Assembly: GCA_013076295.1 (NCBI GenBank)
Contig: RQOL01000616.1
Location: 2,170,001-2,234,000 of the forward strand
DNA length: 64,000 bases
Direction of reading: 5' to 3'
Origin: Sanderia malayensis
Taxonomy: Eukaryota; Cnidaria; Scyphozoa; Semaeostomeae; Pelagiidae
Numbering within the stretch: position 1 is the first letter of the stretch; each line of letters starts with the position of its first letter. Positions 1-10,180 of the stretch are shown here, piece by piece. Position numbers and translations under genes: made by a program. The notes under the pieces were generated by a model. It saw nothing but the letters and a program-made list of their open reading frames with translations, had not been told where the DNA came from and ran no database searches.

Positions 1-735
1 ATGCGCAGTACGATTTATAGGCCACTGCGCAGGAGACTTCATGACGTAATAGTGTCCACTGCATCTGATGTTGGGCTTAGGGTTACGCTCAGGGTTAGGG
101 TTAGGGTTAAAGTGTACCAAAGGTAGGCGGGTATGCGCAGTACGATTTATAGGCCACTGCGCAGGAGACTTCATGACGTAATAGTGTCCACTGCATCTGA
201 TGTTGGGCTTAGGGTTACGCTCAGGGTTAGGGTTAGGGTTAGGGTTAAAGTGTACCAAAGGTAGGCGGGTATGCGCAGTACCATATATAGGCTACTGCGC
301 AGGAGGATTCGTGACGTAATGGTGTCCATTGCATCTGATGTTGGGCTTAGGGTTACGCTCAGGGTTAGGGTTAGGGTTAGGGTTAAAGTGTACCAAAGGT
401 AGGCGGGTATGCGCAGTACCATATATAGGCTACTGCGCAGGAGGATTCGTGACGTAATGGTGTCCATTGCATATGATGTTGGGCTTAGGGTTACGCTTAG
501 GGTTAGGGTTAGGGTTAAAGTGTACCAAAGGTAGGGTGGTATGCGCAGTACTATATATAGGCTACTGCGCAGGAAAATTCATGACGTAATGGTGTCCATT
601 GCATATGATGTTGGGCTTAGGGTTACGCTTAGGGTTAGGGTTAGGGTTAAGGGTTAAAGTGTACCAAAGGTAGGGGGTATGCGCAGTACCAGGTTTCGGC
701 TACTGCGCAGGAAAATTCATGACCATTTGACTTCA
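1..735. repeat. Composite tandem repeat: palindrome plus TTAGGG hexamers
   Basis: Six head-to-tail units start near 1, 133, 271, 409, 541 and 679. Each unit has an inverted repeat (tgcgcagta ... tactgcgca) around an AT core such as ccatatatagg, then a CRE-like tgacgtaat, then a run of TTAGGG hexamers, then gtgtaccaaaggtagg. The period alternates between 132 and 138 bp, a step of 6, so units differ by hexamer number. The last unit is truncated after its palindrome. It lies within about 100 bp of the HDAC11 start codon. A related array is at 30448-31041. Confidence 0.9.
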
Positions 736-818
736 TAGTGGTCTTGTATTTGTTTACTTGTTGTCGTCGTTCATTAATAAGAAATATTGTAATTTAAATC
801 GTTAATTATCGCATTTCA

Positions 819-3709
819 ATGTTGCCACAGACTGGGGCAACATGTATACCCAAGGAGCAGCAGAAAACAAAACTATATGCTGTAGAGAAGCAGGATGACC
901 AATTGCCAATAGTCTATTCAAGCGACTATGATATCAGCTTTTGTGGTCTGGAATCTCTTCATCCATTCGATGCTGGCAAATGGGGTAAAATTGCCACATT
1001 CCTTCAAGGTACGTTGCATACCTTTTTTAAAGGACTAACTATACCAACAAAACAAACTTAATTTTTGGAGATAGTTAAGTTGAACTTTCTTTATTAATTT
1101 GTGTCTTTAATTCAACATTGGTTGGCTTGGTAGGTATTGGTATACCAGTGTTCTATAAATTGATGATTTTTTTCAACATTGTAGAGGCTGGCATTTCAAA
1201 CATATCAGACTTTATTTGTCCATTTGAAGCAAGTGAAGAGGATCTGCTGGTAGGCCACACAGCTGATTATTTAAAAAGCTTGAAAGTAAATATTTTCATA
1301 ATTGGTTTCCTATATGCAAGATAACATAAAAGAACTATAACATAAGGTTTTTTTATGTTATCTCATTAAAGCTCTAAATTTTGTTTGACCAAATCTTACT
1401 GCAGTGGTGTTATAAATTGATTTGTTTTTGTCAGAGTAGTTACAATGTAGCAAGAATTACCGAAGTTCCACCTGTCGCAATCCTACCAAACTGGATTGTT
1501 CAGAGGAAGTTGTTAAGAAAACTACGTTTGCAGACTGGAGGAACAATTTTGGTAAGTTGGTATAGATGTGTCTTCTTTATGACATAAACTTTCATTTGAA
1601 CACATATTTACCATTTTAAACCAACTCCTTTGATATATGTTAAACATCTTACTTTTCCAACTTTACCTCTGAGTTATGTTTCGTGTTATATAGGCTTATT
1701 GTATTTAACTTTATTTTTATCTCAAGGGTGCAAAACTTGCTATTGAATGTGGATGGTGCATAAATGTTGGTGGAGGTTTCCATCATTGTTCAAGTGAGAG
1801 TGGAGGTGGATTTTGTGCTTATGCAGACATTACTTTAGCTATCAAGGTGCATTATTTTGTCATGTTTACCCAACACTATTTATATTATTATATTGTTATT
1901 ATATATCTATATATAATAACAATATAATAATATAAATAGTATTTTGACCATGGGGTAATAATTCACGCCTATAGGCGTGAATTATTACCCCATGGTCAAA
2001 ATACTCAACAGCATATAGTAGGACTTAGCATAGATGATGTTTATAACTATACACTCATTAAAACAGTTTTCTTTTTTTAGCACATGCTTCTCAATTTTGA
2101 ACAAATAAAGAAAGTCATGATTATAGACCTAGATGCCCATCAGGTAAACAAACCTCTTATGCCATTAAATACCAAACATTAACAATTTTTATGCGCTATA
2201 CACTACACAGCCAGATTCTTTTAAATGAACCTTGAAAGTGCCCAATCATATGTAATACTTTGTTAATAATGAAGCCTGTTAGACCAGGCATAAGTCATTC
2301 CATGAAACAGTACAATGCACCAGATGTTTTGTTAACTATAAAGGAAACTTTGCTTTATTGAAGCTCCACTGTTATTTTTACATTCCTTGCCAATTGTTTC
2401 TAACATGAAACATGACTTTATTGCAGGGTAATGGTCATGAGAGAGACTTCCAATTTGAGGATCGTGTTTACATACTTGATGCTTTTAATGATTCAATCTA
2501 TCCTTATGATTATCCAGCAATGGGTAAGTTGGAAATGGCGCCTTTTCTCTCTGTGTAAATTGATAACATGATGAATCAGATTTCAATAGTGGCCATACGA
2601 GATTCTAGTGATGCTTCAAAAGCATGCAGTTTGCCAGGAAATGACTGTTTGATAACAAGTTTGTAAAGAAATCATTTTGTTGATTTTTAGCTTTTATTGA
2701 CAAAGCTGTTAGACTTCAATCATATACAGAAGATGAGAAATACTTGAATCTGATTAATAAGTTAGTAAGTCACATCATTATTTTTATAGAATTACCAATC
2801 ATTATAGTTGCAGTAGCTACCATGGTGCAAAATGCAGATATTGTTGCAAGTTCTACTGAGAAATATCAGTGACGATAGTAATTGTGATTTTTTCGATTTT
2901 TTCTTCAGGAATATTGATGAAGCACTTAAAACATTTCCACCAGATTTCATTTTATACAATGCTGGTTAGTAAGCTTAGTTTTTTATTTTTCATTTTATTA
3001 TTAAAATGCCCTATTAATGCACAACTTAATGGCAACTCTGTTAAGTTGGGCAGCTCTAAATTGTTCTTACAAAACTTGGCACGTTTTTTGTCCCAACAAT
3101 TGTTCTATCTTCTCTCTTCTTTTTATCTCAAAGGAACTGACATTATCAAAGGAGATCCACTGGGAGACCTCAGCATAACTGCTGAAGTATGTATAAGTTT
3201 ATTTGTGGATAAAGCTTTGTGTGGCATTCCTTGCTTTTCTTTGCTTCTCTACACGCTATTTTCTCTGATTTTCCGAAACTCCGGTGGTATGCGTTGCTTT
3301 ATACACTTCAGCAAGATTACTATTGTGGTTACTCAAACAATAACGTCCTTTCATTTTATCCCTGCTTGGATTTCAATCTAACAACTGCATATGCATCATT
3401 TTTGCCAGGGTGTGATACAAAGAGATGAAGTTGTATTCAAAAAAGCAAGAGAAAGGAACATTCCGATTTTAATGGTGACTTCGGGAGGCTACCAGGTACG
3501 TCATTTATTTATTTGATGCTTACAAACCCCCCTATCAGAGGCTTCATACTTGATATAAACGGGTGTTTCACGCGCAGCACTTTTCAATGGTGAATAATTC
3601 GGTTTCTTAGTGGCCTCTGTTTCACGTTTAACAGAAATCAAATGCAAGAGTGATTGCAGACTCGATCCTCAATTTGAAATCGAAAGGCCTCCTTAGCTTG
3701 TCTCAGTAG
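819..3709 (+). CDS. HDAC11: Histone deacetylase 11 (class IV), 11 exons
   Basis: Zinc-dependent lysine deacylase of the class IV HDAC family; known relatives also remove long-chain fatty acyl groups. Exons: 819-1008, 1185-1285, 1435-1551, 1727-1846, 2081-2143, 2427-2523, 2691-2760, 2909-2964, 3134-3186, 3409-3495, 3635-3709. All junctions are GT-AG and the phases close to a 342-aa protein, against about 347 aa in human. Landmarks: LHPFDAGKWGK near residue 50, ASEEDLLVGH, the catalytic VGGGFHHCSS with tandem His 155/156, the metal-binding DLDAHQGNGHERD (Asp194, His196), NAGTDII with the third metal Asp at 274, and the C-terminal VTSGGYQ followed by ARVIADSILNL. It looks full length and intact. 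Nothing suggests an operon or shared transcript; its promoter would abut the telomere-like array. Start and exon ends are inferred from homology and splice signals. Confidence 0.96.
1875..2005. repeat. Two abutting perfect palindromes in HDAC11 intron 4
   Basis: Positions 1875-1940 form a palindrome with 32-bp perfect arms and a 2-bp centre (ct); it is almost pure AT. Positions 1938-2005 form a second palindrome with 34-bp perfect arms and no spacer, containing gaccatggggtaataattc. The two share the triplet agt. Such structures can form cruciforms or strong RNA hairpins. Perfect arms imply a recent origin or ongoing gene conversion between arms. Confidence 0.9.
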
Positions 3710-4067
3710 CTATGCAAAGTTCTACATCATACGCCGCGATATCTACTCGACAAAAAGTCCAGCGAGCTCTTTCCATAGCTACATCAAGCATACATGAATG
3801 ACACTTTCCAACATTTCGACCTAAAGGACACAACATTTTTCAAATTTTTGTATATTATCTAGACTTCCAAACCGTTGAGTTCCGTGATAAGAATATAATT
3901 TTATTATGTCATGAACAAGAGTGTTTGTGAGTGCAACTGTTCAAGATCGAGAGTGAACAAAATTTAAGTTAATTTAAGTTAAAGTTTGTGCACTGTCTAA
4001 ATGGCTTTTTCTTTTTATGCATATAATTTTATAGTACATACACACATACATATCGAAACAGGTCAGT

Positions 4068-4397
4068 CATAGGCGCCGACTACGTGGGGGCTTGGGGGCT
4101 CAAGCCCCCTCTGGAAATTTCTATGGGGGGGCTCAGCCCCCCCTGGGAATTTTGTTTGGGATCTGAAAAAACACGTTTATTTTATTGAAGAAACACTAAT
4201 CAAAGAATTGAACTCATGATACTGTAGACCATGATGTTATATCTGTTTTATTGCAATGTTTTGTGTTTTACTATACATAATACATATGTATATTGTACGT
4301 TATTAAAAGTGACAGGGAGTTTTTCTACCTTTTTATTTTTCCAATTTTTTTTTTAATTTTGAGCCCCCCCTGGGAAAAATAAAAGTCGGCGCCTATG
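4068..4397. mobile_element. hAT-like MITE, 330 bp, 8-bp target duplication
   Basis: The ends are exact inverted repeats, cataggcgccgac on the left and gtcggcgcctatg on the right. The 8-bp sequence aggtcagt directly flanks both sides (4060-4067 and 4398-4405). An 8-bp duplication is diagnostic of the hAT superfamily. Inside, G-rich and C-rich blocks (gggggct, agccccc) give further self-complementarity. There is no coding capacity, so it would depend on a transposase supplied elsewhere. Confidence 0.85.
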
Positions 4398-4968
4398 AGG
4401 TCAGTAGTGGTAATCAAAATATACTGATGTAGACATGCTATAAATTTAAGCTTATTATTCCTGGAGTATTGGTATTTTTCCAGTTTAGCAATCGCATATT
4501 ATTGTTTCTTGGGACTCTGAGCAAGTTTCTTTTTACGACTTGTGAATATTTGTCGTTGACGTCACACTGTGAAGTCCAAATAAACGCTTCTTTTAATTAT
4601 TAATACCCTGTAATCCACGTGTGTACATTTGGCAAAGAAAACCACCATTTATTCATCTAAATTTACTACATGAAAGAGCTCACTTCTCAACAATTGTTTG
4701 CAGTTATGAAAGAAGTGATCAAAGACTTATAATATATAATTTTTAAAAATGTTCGAAATAAATATTCTGATTGATGTTTGTGAGATCAGATATCACGCGA
4801 ACAAAGCAATAAACAAACGACAACAAGAGCATCATGTAAACAAGACAGTAATAGCACAGCCGAACATGAACATGACCAGGTCAAAATTTTCAATCGCAAA
4901 ATATGAATTCTGGATTTTTATATATTTTTCAAAATTAAATCAGTTTCCCAAGTTTTTTGCTTCGAGTA

Positions 4969-5116
4969 CAGTAAAAACCCGCATATAAGAACCGGTAAAT
5001 TTTCCTTCCAGACTATTGTTGCAAGACAATAGGCTATTGTTTCATCTATTGTTTTGAGCAGCAAAATCACCCTGAAGGTTCTTAATCCATTGGTTCTTGT
5101 ATGCGGGTTTTTACTG
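4969..5116. mobile_element. Tc1/mariner-like MITE, 148 bp, TA duplication
   Basis: The terminal inverted repeats begin cagtaaaaacccgcatataa and continue for about 25 bp with one mismatch between arms. TA flanks both ends (4967-4968 and 5117-5118). A degenerate relative lies at about 12221-12295. It sits inside an older repeat copy (about 4880-5200) that resembles 13150-13330, so it is a nested insertion. Confidence 0.8.
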
Positions 5117-5861
5117 TACTGCATTTTCTCAACCTTTTCTGATGTTTTATTACTTGTTTCTTATATAAACCGTTTCTTATAAAACATTGGTCTATACGAA
5201 GATTTAATAACCTTACAAAGTTGTTATGTTTTCTTTATCAATTACATGAACAACTGGATTTTTCCCATCCATTTGCCATCACTATTTGTATTTGTCGACA
5301 AGTAAATGGATCTGCGACCGAGCTCAGAGTAAATATTGAACATAAGAGAATCGGTCTGTACAATTATAGAGCAAAACTTGAATTTGCACCCTGTGGTATG
5401 TATTTTATCGTATTGTAAATTTCTCACACGTTTGAATAGTGTATTTCAGTCCGTCGTCAAATTGTCAGACATTCTTCACACTTTTCGTCAAGATTTAAAT
5501 CGATTATTGGGCGGATAAACCAAAGTGTTTGTCCATTGAAGGACACGCTTATTTAACATTCGTTTTGTTGTTCATTGTGAATCTGCTGAATCGATGTCGG
5601 CTCTATCAACATACATATCGAGTAATCAAGTTTGCTATCTTCAAATCAAAGTCATGAAAACTTTGGGCTCGTGGTTTGCTCCAGGAAGACTTGATCAGTA
5701 ATATAGGCAGTTGAATTTTCAACTCGAGATTATATTTACCTACGAATTTACGTCTGGAAGTGCAGGAATCGTCCTTGTTTCCATGAATGAATCGGCATCT
5801 GAAAGTCAGTCCTTTTATTATTCTCATCATTTTGACAATGAATTCATAATGACCCACCTAA

Positions 5862-6553
5862 AGGCCCGAATACACCTAGCTATTTCGCATTATTTATTCC
5901 CAAAATAGCCCCGGTTGGAATAAATAACGGAATATTGCAAAGTGTATATGCGCGTTCTATTTTCCATTCTACATTCCATTCTATATTCAATAAACCCATT
6001 CATTTGAACACTGCTTGGCCTAAATATGAGGACATGATTGATATAGGGCATTTAAATGAGTTTTAAACAATCCTCATTTGTACCATTCTTAGTTTCGCAA
6101 GCATTTTAATGTTCATTTGCTTGAAAATACAGAAAAGAACATAAAGGTATACAGCGTGAGGTTGATTTGAGACACCCGCTCGAAGAACGCGGAAAGTATA
6201 AATTACCATGAACATACATTGATAAAGCATGTGATGGAACATAAGAACATTGTCTTTTTTATGTTGATTGACCAAAAACTGGAATTTCAGTACTGGGAAT
6301 TCTGAAATACTACAGAAATACGTCACCAGACAGTCGGTTTCTTTATGTCTGCAGTTTTATGCTAGAAACACAAAATCATGCTGAGAATATCGGATGGAAT
6401 AAAATCAAAACGTTTTGATTTTATTCCATCGAATATTCTCAGCTTCTTTTGCTTATTTTGACAAGGTGTTAATTCGATTTTTCCCCCCCGACGGACTATT
6501 TTTGGGATGTCTGGAGAATAAATAATGTAAAATAGCTAGGTGTATTCGGGCCT
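5862..6553. mobile_element. PIF/Harbinger-like non-autonomous element with internal palindrome
   Basis: About 39-bp terminal inverted repeats begin aggcccgaatacacctagct, and TAA flanks both sides (5859-5861 and 6554-6556). A 3-bp TWA-type duplication fits PIF/Harbinger. Near the right side, 6380-6443 is a nearly perfect 64-bp palindrome centred on aaaacgtttt. There is no transposase frame. Superfamily assignment is inferred from the 3-bp duplication and the GGCCCG-type terminus. Confidence 0.75.
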
Positions 6554-6704
6554 TAAGAGGTAATGTTAATTCCAGCCAAATGACAGAGAATGGACGTATT
6601 ACGAATCAGTAAATTGCTTTAGGATAAACAATTGGTAGAATATCCAGAAGAAAGACAGTATACCGACGAATAAATGTGATATTTGTCGCGAATTTTAATC
6701 CAGA

Positions 6705-7931
6705 ATGTCGTTGGTTACTTTTTTATTACAAGTATCACCATTCTGCGCCATTTTTTTTCTGTATTTATCATGGAATCAATGGAGACTATCACGACCTCCA
6801 AGGGTATGGAAGAAAAATTCCATGTTTAACTCGTTAGCCGTTCAATACTGCAGCGATTATCTCGGACAGATGTATTCCCCAACCGTTTGGGCATTTTCAC
6901 CGCTCATTCACACCTTGTACTTCGCGCGGTGGCCGCAGATGTCTTACGCTGTGAAGATAGAACACCTCGAGGTAAGTGACGGTGGCATTGTTGGTATTTT
7001 GTGGCCGCGTGATTCCAGCCAATGCCGTGATATTCAGCTGACAACGCAAAGTCCTATTGTACTGTTCATCACGAACCCCCTTGTACAAGACAAGTCGTTC
7101 TATCCTTACATTGAAGTTGCGTTTCAAGGTGGTTACCGTCCAGCGGTTTTTATTCACAAAGAATCAGACATGTTATCAAAATTGCCACATTTGCTAAAGC
7201 GGTCGCATGAGGCCAATTCCAACAATAGTAATAGCGGAAATAGAACAGGACTTTATGTGGGCGAGGTTGTAGATTATTTACGCCATAAGTACCCGGAGTC
7301 CTTGTGTTACGTTGTGGGCTTATCATATGGTAACGCGACAGTGTTTCAGTATCTTACTTCTGATGCTAATTCGCGCGGCATAAGCGGAGCGGCGTGTATT
7401 TCTCCGGCCTGGCGAAAGGGACAGACCGCGGTAACGGTCTCTAAAAATATTCAAAACAGAGTATCAGATGGGGCGCCAAATCGAGGGCCAAAAGTAGTTA
7501 CAGTTGAATCCAATTCGTCCCAAATTAACCCCTCACAAAACTGGAAATCTGATATACAGGGACGTTTTTATTGTGGCCGTCCGCCAGAAATAAAGATCGA
7601 AAGTCTTGATCACTTAACAGTGATGCCAAATGAAACATTTACAAGATTTAGAAGACTTCTGGTTCCCACGATTGTGCTGTATTCTAAGGATGATCCAATG
7701 CTTAATGCGGAGGAGCGTGGTCGTCTTGCTGCGATGTGGAGATATTCTGAATTGCTATTGGTTGTTGAGACGACGAGTGGTGGCCATGTTGGATTTCTAC
7801 AAGATTTTCATCCGCAGAGTTGGTCTGCCAATTTAGTTTTTCAATATTTTGATGCAGTTGGGAAATTTCGTGATGCTACCGTTGCAAAGTCAATTAATGG
7901 ACATACAACATACAATGGACTCTCCATATAA
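6705..7931 (+). CDS. ABHD1/ABHD3-type alpha/beta hydrolase, intronless
   Basis: A 408-aa alpha/beta hydrolase of the YheT/ABHD1-ABHD2-ABHD3 group, whose human members are close to 400-425 aa. Family members act on phospholipids or other lipid esters at membranes. Residues about 5-21 form an N-terminal hydrophobic anchor. The nucleophile elbow VGLSYGN places Ser at 207; the acid is in VLYSKDDP (Asp329 or 330); the catalytic His361 is in GGHVGFLQ. The conserved LFITNPLVQDKSFYPYIE stands where relatives carry the oxyanion-loop region and is somewhat divergent. Residues about 240-285 form an Asn/Ser-rich linker not typical of human members. It is a single exon among multi-exon genes, so a retrocopy origin is possible, but the reading frame is clean. 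Which ABHD paralogue it is cannot be fixed from the sequence alone. Confidence 0.88.
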   Translation: MSLVTFLLQVSPFCAIFFLYLSWNQWRLSRPPRVWKKNSMFNSLAVQYCSDYLGQMYSPTVWAFSPLIHTLYFARWPQMSYAVKIEHLEVSDGGIVGILWPRDSSQCRDIQLTTQSPIVLFITNPLVQDKSFYPYIEVAFQGGYRPAVFIHKESDMLSKLPHLLKRSHEANSNNSNSGNRTGLYVGEVVDYLRHKYPESLCYVVGLSYGNATVFQYLTSDANSRGISGAACISPAWRKGQTAVTVSKNIQNRVSDGAPNRGPKVVTVESNSSQINPSQNWKSDIQGRFYCGRPPEIKIESLDHLTVMPNETFTRFRRLLVPTIVLYSKDDPMLNAEERGRLAAMWRYSELLLVVETTSGGHVGFLQDFHPQSWSANLVFQYFDAVGKFRDATVAKSINGHTTYNGLSI

Positions 7932-10180
7932 AACCCAAACTACCAGAAATTCCCTACGAAATGAACAAAACATTTAGTTCTCTTGCAGGCTCCAAATTTC
8001 TTTCGGTTTAATGAACTACCTTTGCATGTTGAAGTAATTTTTGTTTTCTTCATAGCAACAGTTGAAGGGCTAGTGGGAACTTTACCCCAGTTCTTGACTA
8101 ATAACTGCTTTGCAGGCTAAGTTATTTAAGAAAGCTCCATTACTTTCTGTTTTCAACTGTTTCGTCCCAGGTAGATAAGTGAGTACCAGGAGTTTCTGGG
8201 GGTAAGGGGTTTATGGGGGGTAGTTCACCCACATTGGTAAATAAAAACTATGTTAGTTCAGTCAGGTTGTTATTCATTATTAATATTCATACTTCTCAAT
8301 TTTCTACTTGGGCAGTTTGTGCTTGTTATTAGGTTTGTGTAGTGTTTGATGACGGAAAGCAGAAGTGTGCATGCAAAGTAAATAAACGCCATGCGAATGT
8401 CTAAATGTTTATAAAGCTGTGTTTGTTACAGTATGTGTGTGGGTGATTATATTGGTGTGGATTTTTGTGTACATATATCGAGTACAAGGATAGAAGACAG
8501 AAGTTATTACTCTATGAAAATAATTTTACGTTAATAGCTACACCCATTTTTTATAAGAAACTATGCCAAATTTTCGTATCAGGGTTTCTTAGTTTCTTAG
8601 GGTTTCGTACCTAATTATGGTACGAAAAGTTTCCTAGCAAGTTTCTTAGCATTGTTAAGATTTGTTACAAATCTGTGGGAATGAAGTGCGCAAGTTGTTG
8701 TTAACATTTTTTCTCGTTAAAACAACATAGAAAGCTTCTTAACTTTTTTCAGTCACACAAAATCTCTCCTATCAAAGTTTCTCAAGTTTTGAAAATAGGG
8801 GCCTATGGTTTCTTATAAATGGTTTCTTATAAAAAATCGGTGTATTAAGAATAATTAGAGCAGTATATTATCTGATATGTCCTGTTAGATTTTAGAGACT
8901 GTAGTAGTGTTGTGTTTTTAAAAGACTTCACTCTTGCATGGTATGAGATGTGCTTGTATGACTGAGCGATACTTCTCGTAGATGCTTTATTGTTACGTGT
9001 TCTCTGTTCATACGTTGCTGTCCCGAATGATGGTGTCCCGAAATGGGATTCAAGCAATCAGATTAAACCAAAATAAGACGAATACTATGCCTTTCTTTAA
9101 TTTTATTCTCATTACCCCTAAAACTTAAAGTTGTTCACAACCTGTGTTAGATTCAGCCCCTTTGCAAAAAGAAAAGTTATGCGGAGACAGTTTGGGACAC
9201 TGGTTTGGCTATTTGTGGTCTGTGGAAGTAGATTGATCACAAGATCAGTTTCAGATGATAAGCGGCGATTTTGATCTTTTGTGGTCAGTTTTGGCCTACT
9301 TAAACAGGCGTTTACGGATCAGCCGAACAGCGTGAAAATACGAAAGATTTCCATGTGGTTTCAATCATATGATCGAACTGACTCACAAGCGTGAAGAAGC
9401 AGTGTGGGGCCCTTGGTGAAAGTAGTATTTTGGGGCTCCTATATTTAAATATATTTGAATCAAGTCAGAAAGCCCTTTTTAAAGAGATCCAGGGGCCCAA
9501 AAAATATGGGGGGCTTGTTCCTAGAGGTCCACAACGTATGTTAAGCCGCTGCTCACAAACGATTTTAAAAGAGACATCAGAGTTTCGCTGAACAGGGCCA
9601 CTAGAAGGACAGACGGACCCCATGGAAGCTACATGGACATCCTCTTTACGCCAGGACATGTAAAGAATATGACATATGTGTTTATGTCCCAATAAATTGC
9701 CATAGCCATGGGGCAGTTGCCGTGTACATGTTGTTTGGGACGGTTGGCTTGTTAGTTGAGACTCACATTAATGGCAATTTTCGAACACCAGTTTTTCTGT
9801 CGTTCCATATCTATCACTTTCATCGATACCATTGATAGCGACCGAAGTACCACATGATGAAACCAAATGTGACATGCACTGTATTTTTTTGAGCTTTGGG
9901 GGGGGGATCGATCATTAATGTGCGCAGGCGAGGCAGGCATGCGACAGATGTTGCCGTGGTGATAATTCGAATGAGAAGAAGTGACGTTCACAAAAGCTGT
10001 ATGTATTTACTTTTGAAGAGAATGGGAAAGCCTGTCTTGTGCTGTACAAAGTAAACAATTGACAAAAGCAAATGCCCTGGAGTATTTTACTTCACATTTC
10101 ATACAACCGAGGTCAGATTTCATCGGGTTCATACAGTGGTGTGACACGGTTTTTTATAAGTTCATAGAATTAGCTATCAT
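7932..10180. other. Intergenic region with one MITE
   Basis: No gene is supportable. The stretch contains the TA-flanked element at 8541-8842 and short shadow frames. A G-rich run is at about 9898-9907. The 3' end of the hydrolase transcript and the promoter of the 10181 gene should lie here, but I cannot place them. Confidence 0.6.
8541..8842. mobile_element. TA-flanked MITE of the TTATAAGAAAC family
   Basis: The left end reads cacccattttttataagaaa and the right end is its near-perfect reverse complement (aaatcggtg terminus). TA flanks both sides (8539-8540 and 8843-8844), as for Tc1/mariner elements. Internal repeats of gtttcttag follow. Relatives in this window: 26529-26699 (complete), about 13290-13335 and 5150-5195 (right ends), and about 31770-31815 (left end). 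Confidence 0.78.

Larger units (their letters stand above)
3710..6704. other. Intergenic region between HDAC11 and the ABHD gene
   Basis: I see no convincing gene here. The stretch holds the 3' flank of HDAC11, an hAT-like MITE (4068-4397), a Tc1/mariner-like MITE (4969-5116) nested in an older repeat, and a PIF/Harbinger-like element (5862-6553). Short open frames in it lack family resemblance and fall across these repeats. The 150 bp before 6705 should hold the ABHD promoter, but no clear TATA box is visible. Confidence 0.7.

Noticed and set aside
171..467. 98-aa minus-strand frame with TLTLTL repeats
   Set aside because: It is a translation of the TTAGGG array and tandem units, not a gene.
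1..735. True chromosome end (telomere)
   Set aside because: Hexamers are short and embedded in 132-138-bp units, and a similar array lies inside the window at 30.4 kb. It is interstitial.
2869..3381. 170-aa frame in the HDAC11 region
   Set aside because: It runs across introns and parts of exons 8-9 in another frame.
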